64,000 nt of DNA from Pseudomonas viridiflava (GTDB lineage Bacteria > Pseudomonadota > Gammaproteobacteria > Pseudomonadales > Pseudomonadaceae). Positions 38,746 to 50,034 of the stretch are shown here, one piece after another; the stretch's first letter is position 1, and each line of letters begins with the position of its first letter. The notes under the pieces were generated by a model. It searched no databases. It saw nothing but the letters and a program-made list of their open reading frames with translations, and had not been told where the DNA came from. The stretch is taken from NCBI RefSeq assembly GCF_900582195.1, contig NZ_UTHA01000243.1, forward strand, positions 1 through 64,000. Reading direction: 5' to 3'. Position numbers and translations under genes: made by a program.

Positions 38746-39396
38746 TTAACCGCGCTCGGGCTGGAAGCGCACAACAAACCCCTTCAGGTTCTGCTGACGA
38801 CCCAACAGATCACGCAGACGATCGGCTTCGGCACGCTCGATCAGCGGCCCGACAAACACCCGATTCTTGCCATCGGCCGAACGGATATAGGCGTTGTAGC
38901 CTTGGCTGCGAAGGGTTTTCTGCAGGCTTTCGGCACTGGCGCGGCTCGACAGACTGGCCAGTTGCACCGACCAGCTCACCGACAGGCCATTGGCATCGAC
39001 ACGGCTTTGGGTGGTGTCAGGCTTGCTCAAGGCCGCAGTGATCGGCTGAGCAGGTGCGGGAATCGGCTTGGCCACCGCGGGCGGCGCAGCAGGCTTGGTG
39101 ATCATAATGGGAGCCGTTGGCGCAGGTGCGACGGGCGCAGCAGGCGCAGTGTCTTCGGCGACTTCTTCATCCGTCGGCACTGGCTCTTGCGGCAAGGCTT
39201 GCGGCTCGGGAACGGCCACGGTTTCCATCTGCACTTGCGGCACGACAGGCGCTTGCGGAGCGGCAGGCGCCTCGACAGTCACCTGACGCTGCTCATCCTG
39301 ACGGGAAAACAGCATCGGCAGGAAGATCACCGCCAGCGCCACCAGCACCAAAGCGCCAACCATGCGCTGCTTGTACGCTTTATCCAGCAAAGCCAT
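38746..39396 (-). CDS. dedD: DedD-like SPOR-domain protein
   Basis: A 216-residue single-pass inner-membrane protein. A transmembrane helix lies at about residues 11-29 (MVGALVLVALAVIFLPMLF), then a long Pro/Ala/Val linker, then a C-terminal SPOR domain (WSVQLASLSSRASAESLQ to KGFVVRF). DedD participates in cell division. The ATG at 39396 overlaps the end of folC by 17 bases. A longer frame to 39450 lies inside folC. Confidence 0.92.
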   Translation of the reverse strand: MALLDKAYKQRMVGALVLVALAVIFLPMLFSRQDEQRQVTVEAPAAPQAPVVPQVQMETVAVPEPQALPQEPVPTDEEVAEDTAPAAPVAPAPTAPIMITKPAAPPAVAKPIPAPAQPITAALSKPDTTQSRVDANGLSVSWSVQLASLSSRASAESLQKTLRSQGYNAYIRSADGKNRVFVGPLIERAEADRLRDLLGRQQNLKGFVVRFQPERG

Positions 39397-40687
39397 TTGC
39401 CGCTTCCTCCGTGGAGCGCCGGGACAACCATTCAAGGGCCTCGGCGACACAATAAAATGATCCGAACAACAGAATCTCGTCGTCGCTGGTAGCTACTGCG
39501 CACTGCCCTTCCAGTGCGGCCGCGACACTGTCGTAAGACGTGACAGCGGCACCAAGGTTCTGCAATGCCGCGTGCAACTCAGCCACAGGGCGCGCGCGCG
39601 GTGAATCCAGCGGCGCCACAGCCCAGTGCTCGACACTAGCATTCAATTCGCCGACAACACCATCCAGATCCTTGTCCGCCAGCAGGCCAAATACCGCCAG
39701 ACGCTTGCCGACCGGCGGCTGCGCGGCCAGACGGCGGGCCAGATACTCGGCGGCGTGCGGATTGTGGCCCACATCCAGCAACAGATTCAGACGCTTGCCA
39801 TTCCACTCGAACGAGCGCCGATCCAGCCGCCCGACCACGCGAGTGGCCTGCAACGCCGCGACGATCTGTTGCGCATTCCACGGCAAACCAAGCAGCAGAT
39901 ACGCCTGCAACGCCAGCGCGGCGTTTTCCATCGGCAGATCGAGCAGCGGCAAATCACGCAATTCGACAGCCTGCCCTTGCGCATCGGTACCGCGCCACTG
40001 CCAGTGCTGATCAGTGATGCCGAGATCGAAGTCACGCCCACGCAGGAAGAATGGACAGGCCAGCTCACGCGCCTTGTCGAGCAACGGTTGCGGAGGATTC
40101 AGATCACCGCACAAGGCCGGTTTGCCCTGACGGAAGATGCCGGCCTTCTCGAAAGCCACGGACTCGCGGGTATCACCGAGATAATCGGCGTGATCGACGC
40201 CAATGCTGGTGACCAGCGCAATGTCGGCATCGACCACGTTGACCGTGTCCAGACGCCCGCCCAGACCGACTTCCAGCACCACCGCATCCAGCCCGGCCTG
40301 TTGAAACAGCCAGAACGCCGCGAGGGTGCCCATTTCGAAATAAGTCAGGGAAGTGTCGCCGCGCCCGGCCTCGACCGCTGCAAAGGCTTCGCAAAGCTGT
40401 GCGTCAGTGGCTTCGACGCCATTGAGCTGCACCCGCTCGTTGTAACGCAGCAGGTGCGGAGAATTGTAGACACCAACACTCAGACCCTGCGCACGCAGCA
40501 ATGAAGCCACGAAAGCGCAGGTCGAACCCTTGCCATTGGTGCCGGTGACCGTAATCACCCGAGGCGCCGGCTGGCCCAGCCCCATGCGGGACGCTACCTG
40601 TTGCGAACGCTCCAGCCCCATGTCGATGGCCGAAGGATGCAACTGTTCAAGGTAGGCGAGCCATTCGCCAAGGGTGCGCTCGGTCAT
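39380..40687 (-). CDS. folC: Bifunctional dihydrofolate/folylpolyglutamate synthase
   Basis: A 435-residue Mur-ligase-fold enzyme of folate synthesis. The ATP loop is [14 protein letters not shown] near residue 46, and blocks [29 protein letters not shown] and [13 protein letters not shown] follow. It overlaps accD by four bases and dedD at its end. Confidence 0.96.
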   Translation of the reverse strand: MTERTLGEWLAYLEQLHPSAIDMGLERSQQVASRMGLGQPAPRVITVTGTNGKGSTCAFVASLLRAQGLSVGVYNSPHLLRYNERVQLNGVEATDAQLCEAFAAVEAGRGDTSLTYFEMGTLAAFWLFQQAGLDAVVLEVGLGGRLDTVNVVDADIALVTSIGVDHADYLGDTRESVAFEKAGIFRQGKPALCGDLNPPQPLLDKARELACPFFLRGRDFDLGITDQHWQWRGTDAQGQAVELRDLPLLDLPMENAALALQAYLLLGLPWNAQQIVAALQATRVVGRLDRRSFEWNGKRLNLLLDVGHNPHAAEYLARRLAAQPPVGKRLAVFGLLADKDLDGVVGELNASVEHWAVAPLDSPRARPVAELHAALQNLGAAVTSYDSVAAALEGQCAVATSDDEILLFGSFYCVAEALEWLSRRSTEEAANGFAG

Positions 40688-41604
40688 AGGCCAGCAGGGA
40701 CCGGCGGAACCACGATCGGCTCGATTGGCGCGGCGACGAATTTCGGCGTCGGCTTGCCAGTCATTTGTGCCAGCAGATTACCCAGGCGTGGGCGCAGTTC
40801 CTGACGATGGATGATCATGTCGATCGCGCCGTGTTCCAGCAGGAACTCGCTGCGCTGGAAGCCTTCCGGCAGTTTTTCACGTACGGTTTGCTCGATAACC
40901 CGTGGACCGGCGAAGCCGATCAGGGCTTTCGGCTCACCGACGATGACATCGCCGAGCATCGCCAGACTCGCCGAAACACCGCCGTAGACCGGGTCGGTCA
41001 GTACGGAGATGAACGGAATGCCTTCTTCACGCAGACGCGCCAGCACCGCCGAGGTCTTGGCCATCTGCATCAGCGAGATCAGCGCTTCCTGCATGCGCGC
41101 ACCACCGGAGGCGGCGAAGCAGATCATCGGGCAGCGATTTTCCAGCGCGTAGTTGGCAGCGCGCACGAAGCGCTCACCGACGATGGCGCCCATGGAACCA
41201 CCCATGAAGCTGAATTCGAAGGCCGAAACCACCACTGGCATTCCCAGCAAGGTACCGCTGACAGAGATCAGCGCGTCTTTTTCGCCAGTCTGCTTCTGTG
41301 CAGCGGTCAGGCGATCCTTGTACTTCTTGCCATCGCGAAATTTCAGACGGTCAACCGGCTCCAGATCAGCGCCCAGCTCGTTGCGACCTTCGGCATCGAG
41401 GAAGATGTCGATGCGCGCACGTGCGCCGATGCGCATGTGGTGGTTGCATTTAGGGCAAACGTCCAGGGTCTTTTCCAGCTCTGGACGATACAACACCGCC
41501 TCGCAAGACGGGCATTTGTGCCACAGACCTTCAGGGACCGAGCTCTTCTTGACCTCGGAACGCATGATCGAAGGGATCAGTTTGTCTACTAACCAGTTGC
41601 TCAT
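40684..41604 (-). CDS. accD: Acetyl-CoA carboxylase carboxyltransferase beta subunit
   Basis: A 306-residue subunit. The N-terminal zinc ribbon has two pairs of cysteines (CPSC near residue 28, CPKC near 50), followed by the carboxyltransferase core with [33 protein letters not shown] and [14 protein letters not shown]. It catalyses malonyl-CoA formation with AccA, AccB and AccC. Confidence 0.98.
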   Translation of the reverse strand: MSNWLVDKLIPSIMRSEVKKSSVPEGLWHKCPSCEAVLYRPELEKTLDVCPKCNHHMRIGARARIDIFLDAEGRNELGADLEPVDRLKFRDGKKYKDRLTAAQKQTGEKDALISVSGTLLGMPVVVSAFEFSFMGGSMGAIVGERFVRAANYALENRCPMICFAASGGARMQEALISLMQMAKTSAVLARLREEGIPFISVLTDPVYGGVSASLAMLGDVIVGEPKALIGFAGPRVIEQTVREKLPEGFQRSEFLLEHGAIDMIIHRQELRPRLGNLLAQMTGKPTPKFVAAPIEPIVVPPVPAGL

Positions 41605-41808
41605 GCTTTCTTTCTCCAGTACCGGCGGCCCGAACGCTCTGGTTCGCAGCCCCGCGTATGCCCTTCAGCTAAATTCATGTGTGTGGCGATGATCGATGGA
41701 CAGCCACGGTCAGCGCGAAACATGACCTGCGTGCGATCCAGAAACCCTCAGCCGCGCCTGCTTTGTGCAAGTGCATTGATGGACGGCGGCAGACTGCCAG
41801 CCGTCACA
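41605..41808. other. Gap between trpF and accD
   Basis: About 200 bases. It presumably holds the accD promoter. A promoter or terminator could not be assigned by eye. Confidence 0.4.
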
Positions 41809-42435
41809 TCAATATGGTGCATTGCGTACCGCGTCAATGAACGCGCGAACCTTTGCGTGATCCTTGATTCCTTTGCTCGCCTCTACCCCACCGCTGACGT
41901 CTACCGCGTAGGGTTTGACCCGAGCCACAGCGCCTGCGACATTCTCTGGGGTCAACCCCCCTGCGAGAATCAACGGCTTGCTCAAACCTTGCGGAATCAA
42001 AGACCAGTCGAAGGCCTCACCGGTTCCGCCTGGCACACCTTCAACATACGTATCGAGCAGCACACCACTGGCACTCGGGTAAGCATTGACAGCCGCCGCG
42101 ATGTCATCGCCGGCCTTGACCCGCAGCGCCTTGATATAAGGGCGATGCCAGCCTTCACAGTCTTCAGCGACTTCATCGCCATGGAACTGCAACAGATCCA
42201 GCGGCACGGCATCGAGGATTTCTCCCAACTCGCAGCGGCTGGCGTTGACGAACAGGCCCACGGTGGTCACAAACGGCGGCAATGCCTGGATGATCGCGCG
42301 CGCCTGTTGCACGGTTACCGCTCGCGGACTCTTGGCATAGAACACGAACCCGATCGCATCCGCCCCGGCCTCAACGGCTGCCAGCGCATCTTCTATGCGG
42401 GTAATCCCGCAGATCTTGCTGCGAACGGCTGACAT
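41809..42435 (-). CDS. trpF: Phosphoribosylanthranilate isomerase
   Basis: A 208-residue TIM-barrel enzyme of tryptophan synthesis. The catalytic Cys lies in [11 protein letters not shown] at residues 7-17 and the catalytic Asp in [13 protein letters not shown] near the end. In pseudomonads trpF stands apart from trpBA, in this truA-trpF-accD order. Confidence 0.97.
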   Translation of the reverse strand: MSAVRSKICGITRIEDALAAVEAGADAIGFVFYAKSPRAVTVQQARAIIQALPPFVTTVGLFVNASRCELGEILDAVPLDLLQFHGDEVAEDCEGWHRPYIKALRVKAGDDIAAAVNAYPSASGVLLDTYVEGVPGGTGEAFDWSLIPQGLSKPLILAGGLTPENVAGAVARVKPYAVDVSGGVEASKGIKDHAKVRAFIDAVRNAPY

Positions 42436-42500
42436 ATCGAGAAAAACTCCGAGGCAAAAACCGGGAAAGTCCCGGATGGTAACAAAAGCGTTCGAGGGCG

Positions 42501-43325
42501 TCAGCCGTCAAGTTCGGAGAAACCCGTAAGGAAATGTGGCCCGATAAAACGCTCGGGCAACGGGAATTCGTCGTGGTACTCGACCTGCACCAGATACAAA
42601 CCGTACGGATGCGCGGTCACCCCACCGGAGCGGCGCTCGCGGCTTTCGAGGACTTCCTTCATCCACTCCACCGGACGCTCGCCAGCACCAATGGTCATCA
42701 GCACGCCAGCGATATTGCGCACCATGTGATGCAGGAAGGCATTGGCGCGAATATCGAGCACGATCATCTTGCCGTGACGGGTCACGCGCAGGTGATGCAT
42801 CTTCTTGATCGGCGACTTGGCCTGGCACTGGCCGGCGCGGAACGCACTGAAATCGTGAGTACCGATCAGGTACTGCGCGGCCTCGGCCATGCGCTCGACA
42901 TCCAGCGGACGGTGGTTCCAAGTGATTTCTTCATTGAGATGCGCCGGGCGGATCTGATCGTTGTAGATCACATAGCGATAGCGCCGGGCGATGGCTTTGA
43001 ACCGCGCATGAAAATGCGCCGGCATCACCCGCGCCCAACTGACACTGATGTCATGGGGCAGATTGATATTGGCGCCCATGACCCAGGCTTTCAGCGAACG
43101 ATCGACCGTCGTATCAAAATGCACCACTTGCCCACAGGCATGCACGCCGGCGTCGGTACGCCCGGCACACTGTAGCGAAACCGGTGAGTTGGCGACTTTT
43201 GACAGCGCTTTTTCGAGTTCTTCCTGGACCGTCGCCACACCCGTCAACTGACGCTGCCAGCCGCTATAGCGCGAGCCTTTGTACTCAACGCCCAGCGCGA
43301 CGCGGTAAAAGCCGTCAGGGGCCAT
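42501..43325 (-). CDS. truA: tRNA pseudouridine(38-40) synthase
   Basis: A 274-residue pseudouridine synthase acting on the anticodon arm. The catalytic Asp is in [16 protein letters not shown] near residue 55, and [12 protein letters not shown] marks the C-terminal domain. The ATG at 43325 (MAPDGFYRV) is chosen. A TTG at 43355 ([11 protein letters not shown]) with an AAGGTGG upstream is a credible alternative start. Frames further upstream run through the REP doublet and are rejected. Confidence 0.93.
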   Translation of the reverse strand: MAPDGFYRVALGVEYKGSRYSGWQRQLTGVATVQEELEKALSKVANSPVSLQCAGRTDAGVHACGQVVHFDTTVDRSLKAWVMGANINLPHDISVSWARVMPAHFHARFKAIARRYRYVIYNDQIRPAHLNEEITWNHRPLDVERMAEAAQYLIGTHDFSAFRAGQCQAKSPIKKMHHLRVTRHGKMIVLDIRANAFLHHMVRNIAGVLMTIGAGERPVEWMKEVLESRERRSGGVTAHPYGLYLVQVEYHDEFPLPERFIGPHFLTGFSELDG

Positions 43326-43446
43326 TTCGGCGACCGGGTTATCTATGTTTGCCAAGGTGGGACAGCCTGCTGTTTGTGCAAAGGCGGGCATTATAAGGCT
43401 GTGGTTCAGGGATGCCAGAGAGTTCTCTGTCGCCTGTAACACCGCT

Positions 43447-43512
43447 TTCGCGAGCAAGCTCGCTCCCACAGAGAAAATGCATTCCAAATGTGGGAGCGAG
43501 CTTGCTCGCGAA
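43447..43512. repeat. REP doublet (REPIN-like)
   Basis: Inverted REP units at 43447-43470 and 43489-43512 with an 18-base spacer containing ATGCATTCC. It lies between fimV and truA. Confidence 0.93.
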
Positions 43513-43550
43513 AGCGCTGGATCAGACACCACTGAACACGGCACAAACAA

Positions 43551-43578
43551 AAACGGCAGCCTCACCGGGCTGCCGTTT
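43551..43578 (-). terminator. Terminator after fimV
   Basis: AAACGGCAGC/GCTGCCGTTT stem with an eight-base loop, followed by T-rich sequence on the minus strand. It separates fimV from truA. Confidence 0.85.
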
Positions 43579-43596
43579 TCGTTTACCGCTGACTTG

Positions 43597-46251
43597 CTAC
43601 AAGCTCGACAGCATGTCCTTGGCCTCGCCACGCTGTTTCTCGTCACCCTCGGTCAACACTTCGTTGAGAATGTCGCGCGCACCATCGGCATCGCCCATGT
43701 CGATGTAGGCCTGAGCCAGATCAAGCTTGGTCGCGGCCTCGTCGGTGCCAGCGAGGAAGTCGAAATCATCTTCGCCCAGATCATCACCCATTGCCGCATC
43801 GGCTTCGGTGAAGGTCGGCTCGGCAATGCTTTGCGACAGACGATCCAGCTCGGCGTTGACGTCATCCAGCTCGGTAGCGAACGCATCCGGTTCGGCAGCT
43901 GGATTGCTGTCCATTTCGTCAGCCAGCGACAGATCGAAATCGGCCGGTAGCTCCAGATCATCTTGTGGCACGTCAGCGACGACCGGCGCCTCGACCGGCG
44001 GCAGATCCTTCACGCCTTCGTCCAGATCCAGCAGGAAGTCATCGTCCGCCAGATCAACCGCTGGAGCCGCCGGCTCGGCACCGAGGTCCAGATCCAGGTC
44101 GAAGTCCGACAGATCATCCAGATTCTCTTTGATATCGGTCTGCTGTTGCAGCACCGATTCGAAGCTCAGGTCATCGTCGGACGGGAACTCGTCCAGCTCG
44201 GCCGGCGCTTCAGGCTCGACAATTGGCGCAGGCTTTACCGGCGTGATGTTGTCGAGATCATCCAGACTCAGATCAAACGCGCTGTCGAGGTCGTCTTCCA
44301 CGGGTGCCGGCGCCGGTGCTTCAGGCTCATCCAGCAGCAGATCCTTGACGTATTGCGCGTCCAGTTCGGCAGCAACGGCGGCGGCAGCCAGACCACTGGC
44401 AGCAACAACCGCCATGGCCGGGAAGCGGCTTTTCAGCTCTTCGACCTTGGCAAAGTTATCGCCATTGGCGACCAACTGACGCTCCTGACCGACGAACGCA
44501 TCGCGGTCGCCCTGCTGACCGTAGACTTCCATCAGCTTCAGACGCAGGTCACTGCGCTGCGGCTCCAGGCTGACGCCCTCTTCCAGCAGCGCGGCAGCCT
44601 GATTCAGGCGACCGGCATTGATGTGCGATTGCGCCTTGTCGAGCACGTCATCGGAACGCTCGGCGGCCGGCGCAACCAGCGGCGCGGCAATTGGCTCAGC
44701 CATCACGATCGGCGCCACTACCGGAGCCACGACTGGAGCAGGCGCAGGCGCCGGGGTGTTGAGCTTGACGCTTGCCGCCGGGGTTTCCAGACCTTCGAAG
44801 CTGCTTTCCGGCAGATCCTGTTCGGCGGAGAACTCTTGTTCCTCAGACAGCGCTCGGGCCATACGCAGATGCTTCTCGGCCTCCTGCTGGGCTTTGCGGC
44901 GACGCGCCAGCAACAGCAGCAGAAGCAGCAGAACGACGGCGCCGCCACCGACCAGACCCAGCAGGATCGGGTTGGTCAGCAGTTCGTTGAAGGTTTTTTC
45001 CTCATCGGCGGCAGGCGTGGTCTCGACAACCGGTTCGACCACTGGCTCAACCGGCGTCTCGGCGGGTGGCGCAATGGCCGATTCTGGCGTCGGCGCTGCT
45101 TCTGCAGGAGTAGCCGGCGGTGTGGCAGCCAGCTCAGCAGTGATCGCCGGAACCGGGGCCACCGCGCCGTTCGCGGCCGGGGCAGCACCCGCGCCTTCGG
45201 CCTGCAGTTTTGCCAGTTGGTTGTTCTTCAGCTCGATCAGCTTTTGCAGCTTGTCCAGCTGACTTTGCAGATCGGACATGCGGCTCTTCAGTTCCTCATT
45301 GTCACGACGGGTCGTGTCGAGGCTTTCCTGAGTGACCGCGAGCTTGTTGCTCAAGGCTTTGGCATCACCTGCCGGACCTTTGCCGCGCGCCTTGGCGCTT
45401 TCGGCGGAGACCAGACTCAGATTGTCCTGGGCGTTCTGTGCACCAGCGGTATTGCCGCGACCACGGCTGGTCGCATCGAGTTGCTGCTGACCGGTGCCTG
45501 GCTTGGCCACATAACGACGGCCCGAGCGCCAGGCTTCGTTCTGCGCTGCCACTTCGGCAATGGCCTTGGACTGTGGCAACGCCGTGCTTTGCACCGCATC
45601 CGGCAGACGCAGGACCTGGCCGGTTTTCAGACGGTTGATGTTGCCGCCAATGAACGCATCAGGGTTCAACGCTTGAATCGCCAGCATGGTCTGCTGTACC
45701 GAACCGCCGTTGCGCGCCTTCGCGGCGATTTCCCAGAGGGTATCGCGCGGCGTGGTGGTGTATTGCGTCGGGTGCGTGGCGCCAGTGGTCGGTGCGGTGA
45801 TGGTCTGCGACGGCGCCGGTTGCGCGGCGGCGTCAGCGGTCTGCGGCGAGAATTTCGAGGGATCGAGCAGCACGCTGTAATCGCGCAGCAGACGACCGTT
45901 CGGCCACATCACCTGCACGAGGAATTTCACCATTGGCTCCGACAACGGCTTGCTCGAGGTGACGCGCAGCACGCTTTTACCACTGGCGTTGAGCACCGGG
46001 GTGAAGGTCAGATCGTTGAGGAAGGCCTGGCGATCAACGCCAGCCTTGGCAAAATCTTCGGGTGAAGCCAGGCTCGGCACCACTTCGGCAGCGGTGAGAT
46101 CCTTGACGTCGAGCAGCTCGATCTCGGCCACCAACGGCTGGTTCAGGGTCGACTTCAGGGTCAGCTCCCCGAGCCCGAGGGCATGCGCCATACCGGAGGA
46201 CAGCGCCGAGGCGGCCGCTATTGCTAACACCAGTTTGCGAACTTGAACCAT
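43597..46251 (-). CDS. fimV: FimV polar hub protein
   Basis: An 884-residue inner-membrane protein that organises the cell pole and supports type IV pili. In order: signal peptide (about 1-24), the FimV N-terminal domain starting LGLGELTLKSTLNQPL, a LysM peptidoglycan-binding motif (TPRDTLWEIAAKARNGG, about residues 165-215), a coiled coil (about 300-345), a transmembrane helix (GLVGGGAVVLLLLLLLLAR, about residue 435), a long acidic cytoplasmic region, and the conserved C-terminal TPR-like cap (KLDLAQAYIDMGDADGARD). Length agrees with Pseudomonas FimV. Upstream of truA as in related species. Confidence 0.95.
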   Translation of the reverse strand: MVQVRKLVLAIAAASALSSGMAHALGLGELTLKSTLNQPLVAEIELLDVKDLTAAEVVPSLASPEDFAKAGVDRQAFLNDLTFTPVLNASGKSVLRVTSSKPLSEPMVKFLVQVMWPNGRLLRDYSVLLDPSKFSPQTADAAAQPAPSQTITAPTTGATHPTQYTTTPRDTLWEIAAKARNGGSVQQTMLAIQALNPDAFIGGNINRLKTGQVLRLPDAVQSTALPQSKAIAEVAAQNEAWRSGRRYVAKPGTGQQQLDATSRGRGNTAGAQNAQDNLSLVSAESAKARGKGPAGDAKALSNKLAVTQESLDTTRRDNEELKSRMSDLQSQLDKLQKLIELKNNQLAKLQAEGAGAAPAANGAVAPVPAITAELAATPPATPAEAAPTPESAIAPPAETPVEPVVEPVVETTPAADEEKTFNELLTNPILLGLVGGGAVVLLLLLLLLARRRKAQQEAEKHLRMARALSEEQEFSAEQDLPESSFEGLETPAASVKLNTPAPAPAPVVAPVVAPIVMAEPIAAPLVAPAAERSDDVLDKAQSHINAGRLNQAAALLEEGVSLEPQRSDLRLKLMEVYGQQGDRDAFVGQERQLVANGDNFAKVEELKSRFPAMAVVAASGLAAAAVAAELDAQYVKDLLLDEPEAPAPAPVEDDLDSAFDLSLDDLDNITPVKPAPIVEPEAPAELDEFPSDDDLSFESVLQQQTDIKENLDDLSDFDLDLDLGAEPAAPAVDLADDDFLLDLDEGVKDLPPVEAPVVADVPQDDLELPADFDLSLADEMDSNPAAEPDAFATELDDVNAELDRLSQSIAEPTFTEADAAMGDDLGEDDFDFLAGTDEAATKLDLAQAYIDMGDADGARDILNEVLTEGDEKQRGEAKDMLSSL

Positions 46252-46459
46252 AGCCTCATCCTTTGTTTGAACGTTCCTCGGCCAGCGAGAAGATGTTGAA
46301 TACCGCTGCCGTAAGGCATTGCGCGCAACGACGACAGATGTCGCGCGCGATCATTTCTTTGATGCCCCGGAATGTCCCGGAGGGTGACACGTTATCGAGC
46401 AATCTGGGCAAGCATAGCGCTCACCTAGAATCAGTCGACAAATTGTTGCCAAGTATCTT

Positions 46460-47470
46460 TTACAGCAGGTCTTTTATCAACAACTCAGCCACCTGCACAG
46501 CGTTAAGGGCCGCGCCTTTGCGTACGTTATCTGACGTCAGCCACAGATTTAGTTCCGCCGGGTCGTCGACACCGCTGCGCACGCGACCGACATAGACAAC
46601 ATCCTGCCCCACCGCGTCACCGACTGCGGTCGGGTAATCACCGGCTTCGACCAGCTCGATACCGGGTGCACCTTCGAGTGCAGCGTTGACCTTGACCAAG
46701 TCAACGGCGCTCTTTGACTGCAAGGTCACGCTAAAGCTATCGCCAAAAAACACCGGGGCTTGAACGCAAGTTGCGGAAATCTTTAATAAAGGCAGTGCCA
46801 ACACCTGACGCAGCTCGCGCACCAGACGTATTTCCAGCAGCGTGTGGCCCTGCGCGTCAGGCGTGCCGACCTGGGCCAGCAGGTTGAAGGCCATCTGCCG
46901 GTCGAAGAAAGTCGGCTCCAATGGGCGCATGTTCAACAGCTCGGCGGTCTGCCGCGCCAGCTCGGTCACGGCTTCACGACCCTGCGCGGAAACAGCCAGA
47001 TTGGCGGTGACGTTGACATATTGCAGGTCAATGAGATCGAGCAGCGGCGCCAATACCACGGCGAGCGAAGTGGCCGACGGGCTTGGGCTGCTGACCTGGA
47101 ACGGTGCTTTCAAAGCGGCGAGCACTTCGGCGTTGGCTTCCGGCACGATTTGCGGCGCCTGATCGGCCGGCAGCGCACCGGACAGGTCGATCAGCGAGCA
47201 ACCGGCGGCGTGGGCACGGGCGGCGTAGCTCAGGGTAATCGCCGGGCCAGCAGCGAAGAACACCAGTTTGACCTTGCTGAAATCGAACTCGTCGACTTCA
47301 CGAACGCGCACATTCTTGTTGCGGAACAGCACCGAGCTGCCGGCGGATTCGCTGCTCGCCAGCAGGTGCAGGTTGCCGACCGGGAAGTCGCGCTCTTCGA
47401 GAATCTGTACGAGGGTTTCGCCGACAGTACCGGTGGCGCCGATCACGGCAATATCTAGGGTCTGGGTCAT
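46460..47470 (-). CDS. Usg-like paralogue of aspartate-semialdehyde dehydrogenase
   Basis: A 336-residue protein with the Asd fold: the NADP motif IGATGTVGETLVQIL at the N-terminus and LNLWLTSDNVRKGAALNAVQ at the C-terminus. The catalytic cysteine of Asd (in the NCST-type motif) is absent: the aligned segment reads SSPSPSATS. The next active-site block, normally a Gln/Gly-rich loop, is also altered. It therefore probably does not make aspartate semialdehyde. It matches the Usg-1 family, found beside asd or truA in many gammaproteobacteria, of unknown role. The real asd lies 250 bases upstream. Confidence 0.9.
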   Translation of the reverse strand: MTQTLDIAVIGATGTVGETLVQILEERDFPVGNLHLLASSESAGSSVLFRNKNVRVREVDEFDFSKVKLVFFAAGPAITLSYAARAHAAGCSLIDLSGALPADQAPQIVPEANAEVLAALKAPFQVSSPSPSATSLAVVLAPLLDLIDLQYVNVTANLAVSAQGREAVTELARQTAELLNMRPLEPTFFDRQMAFNLLAQVGTPDAQGHTLLEIRLVRELRQVLALPLLKISATCVQAPVFFGDSFSVTLQSKSAVDLVKVNAALEGAPGIELVEAGDYPTAVGDAVGQDVVYVGRVRSGVDDPAELNLWLTSDNVRKGAALNAVQVAELLIKDLL

Positions 47471-47567
47471 GGTGCGAGCCTCTGGCGAAACGGGGGGAGC
47501 GGCACTTTACCGGGTGACTGGCGCACAGGCAATTTCTGCCGGGATTTGCGGCGCCTGTACCGCCCCC

Positions 47568-47632
47568 TTCGCGAGCAAGCTCGCTCCCACATTTGAAATA
47601 CATTCCCCTGTGGGAGCGAGCTTGCTCGCGAA
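47568..47632. repeat. REP doublet (REPIN-like)
   Basis: Inverted REP units at 47568-47591 and 47609-47632 with a 17-base spacer. The spacer differs from that of the 50850 doublet at one position. It lies between the Usg-like gene and asd. Confidence 0.93.
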
Positions 47633-47667
47633 GGGGCCAGACCCGGCAACCGAGAACCATCAGGCAT

Positions 47668-47700
47668 AAAAAAACCCGCACCTCTCACAAGGCACGGGCT
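47668..47700 (-). terminator. Terminator after asd
   Basis: Minus strand AGCCCGTGCC/GGTGCGGGTT, with some G-T pairs, followed by seven T. It lies 20 bases after the asd stop. Confidence 0.8.
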
Positions 47701-47719
47701 CTTTCATTGCTGCAAGCAA

Positions 47720-48832
47720 TCAACGCTCAAGCAAAATCCGCAGCATGCGACGCAGCGGTTCGGCCGCGCCCCACAGCAACTGGTCGCCGACGGTGAACGC
47801 ACCGACGAACTGCGAACCCATGTTCAGCTTGCGCAGACGACCCACCGGAACATTCAGGGTGCCAGTGACCTTGGTCGGGCTCAGCTCCTGCATGCTGATT
47901 TCGCGCTGGTTCGGCACCAGTTTGACCCAAGGGTTGTGCTGGCTGATCAGCCCTTCGATATCAGCGATCGGCACGTCTTTGTTCAGCTTGATGGTCAGCG
48001 CCTGGCTGTGGCAACGCATGGCGCCGATGCGCACGCAGATGCCGTCGACCGGGATCGGGCTCTTGAAGCGACCGAGGATCTTGTTGGTCTCGGCCTGAGC
48101 TTTCCACTCTTCACGGCTCTGGCCGTTCGGCAGTTCCTTGTCGATCCACGGGATCAGGCTGCCGGCCAGCGGTACGCCGAAGTTTTCGGTCGGGTAGGCT
48201 TCGCTGCGCATGGCGTCGGCCACGCGACGGTCGATGTCGAGGATCGCGCTGGCCGGATCGGCCAGTTGATCGGCGACAGCGGCGTGGGTTGCGCCCATTT
48301 GCTTGATCAGTTCACGCATGTTCTGCGCACCGGCACCTGAGGCCGCCTGATAGGTCATGGCGCTCATCCACTCGACCAGACCGGCCTCGAACAGACCGCC
48401 CAGGCCCATCAGCATCAGGCTGACAGTGCAGTTGCCGCCGATGTAGTTCTTGGTGCCCGCGTCGAGCTGCTGATCGATGACCTTGCGGTTGACCGGATCG
48501 AGAATGATCACCGCGTCATCGTTCATGCGCAGGCTCGAGGCCGCGTCGATCCAGTAACCCTGCCAGCCGGCTTCGCGCAGTTTCGGGAACACTTCGCTGG
48601 TGTAGTCGCCGCCCTGGCAGGTCAGAATCACGTCGAGGGTCTTCAGCTCGTCAATGCTGTAAGCATCCTTGAGCGGAGCAATGTCCTTGCCCACGGACGG
48701 GCCTTGGCCACCGACGTTGGACGTGGTGAAAAACACCGGCTCGATTAGATCGAAATCCTGCTCTTCCAGCATCCGCTGCATGAGCACGGAACCGACCATC
48801 CCGCGCCAACCGATCAGACCTACACGTTTCAT
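47720..48832 (-). CDS. asd: Aspartate-semialdehyde dehydrogenase
   Basis: A 370-residue enzyme for the branch point to lysine, threonine and methionine. NADP motif [14 protein letters not shown], catalytic Cys in [16 protein letters not shown] near residue 135, and the substrate-binding [16 protein letters not shown]. Length and sequence match the gammaproteobacterial Asd. Downstream of leuB. Confidence 0.97.
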   Translation of the reverse strand: MKRVGLIGWRGMVGSVLMQRMLEEQDFDLIEPVFFTTSNVGGQGPSVGKDIAPLKDAYSIDELKTLDVILTCQGGDYTSEVFPKLREAGWQGYWIDAASSLRMNDDAVIILDPVNRKVIDQQLDAGTKNYIGGNCTVSLMLMGLGGLFEAGLVEWMSAMTYQAASGAGAQNMRELIKQMGATHAAVADQLADPASAILDIDRRVADAMRSEAYPTENFGVPLAGSLIPWIDKELPNGQSREEWKAQAETNKILGRFKSPIPVDGICVRIGAMRCHSQALTIKLNKDVPIADIEGLISQHNPWVKLVPNQREISMQELSPTKVTGTLNVPVGRLRKLNMGSQFVGAFTVGDQLLWGAAEPLRRMLRILLER

Positions 48833-48856
48833 CGCAACTACACCTTCTTGAAAAGT

Positions 48857-48892
48857 GGGCCGCTGCTTTGTATTGAATTTCGCAGCGGGCCC
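48857..48892 (-). terminator. Putative stem-loop between leuB and asd
   Basis: GGGCC-C-GCTGC paired with GCAGC-GGCCC around a 15-base loop (one bulge), followed on the minus strand by ACTTTTC. It may reduce leuB read-through into asd. Confidence 0.5.
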
Positions 48893-48898
48893 GAGAGA

Positions 48899-49981
<1,083 letters not shown>

Positions 49982-50034
49982 GCTTTCCTCGTGTCTTCAG
50001 TCGGTGCGCCTCTACCGGCGCGCCCGGAAAAATT

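Noticed and set aside
43326-43646. N-terminal extension of truA by up to 107 codons
   Set aside because: The extension translates the REP doublet and the fimV terminator; the family start is at 43325 or possibly the TTG at 43355.
43963-46065. A 700-codon plus-strand open frame
   Set aside because: Antisense to fimV, whose acidic repeats generate an Arg/Gln-rich shadow frame.
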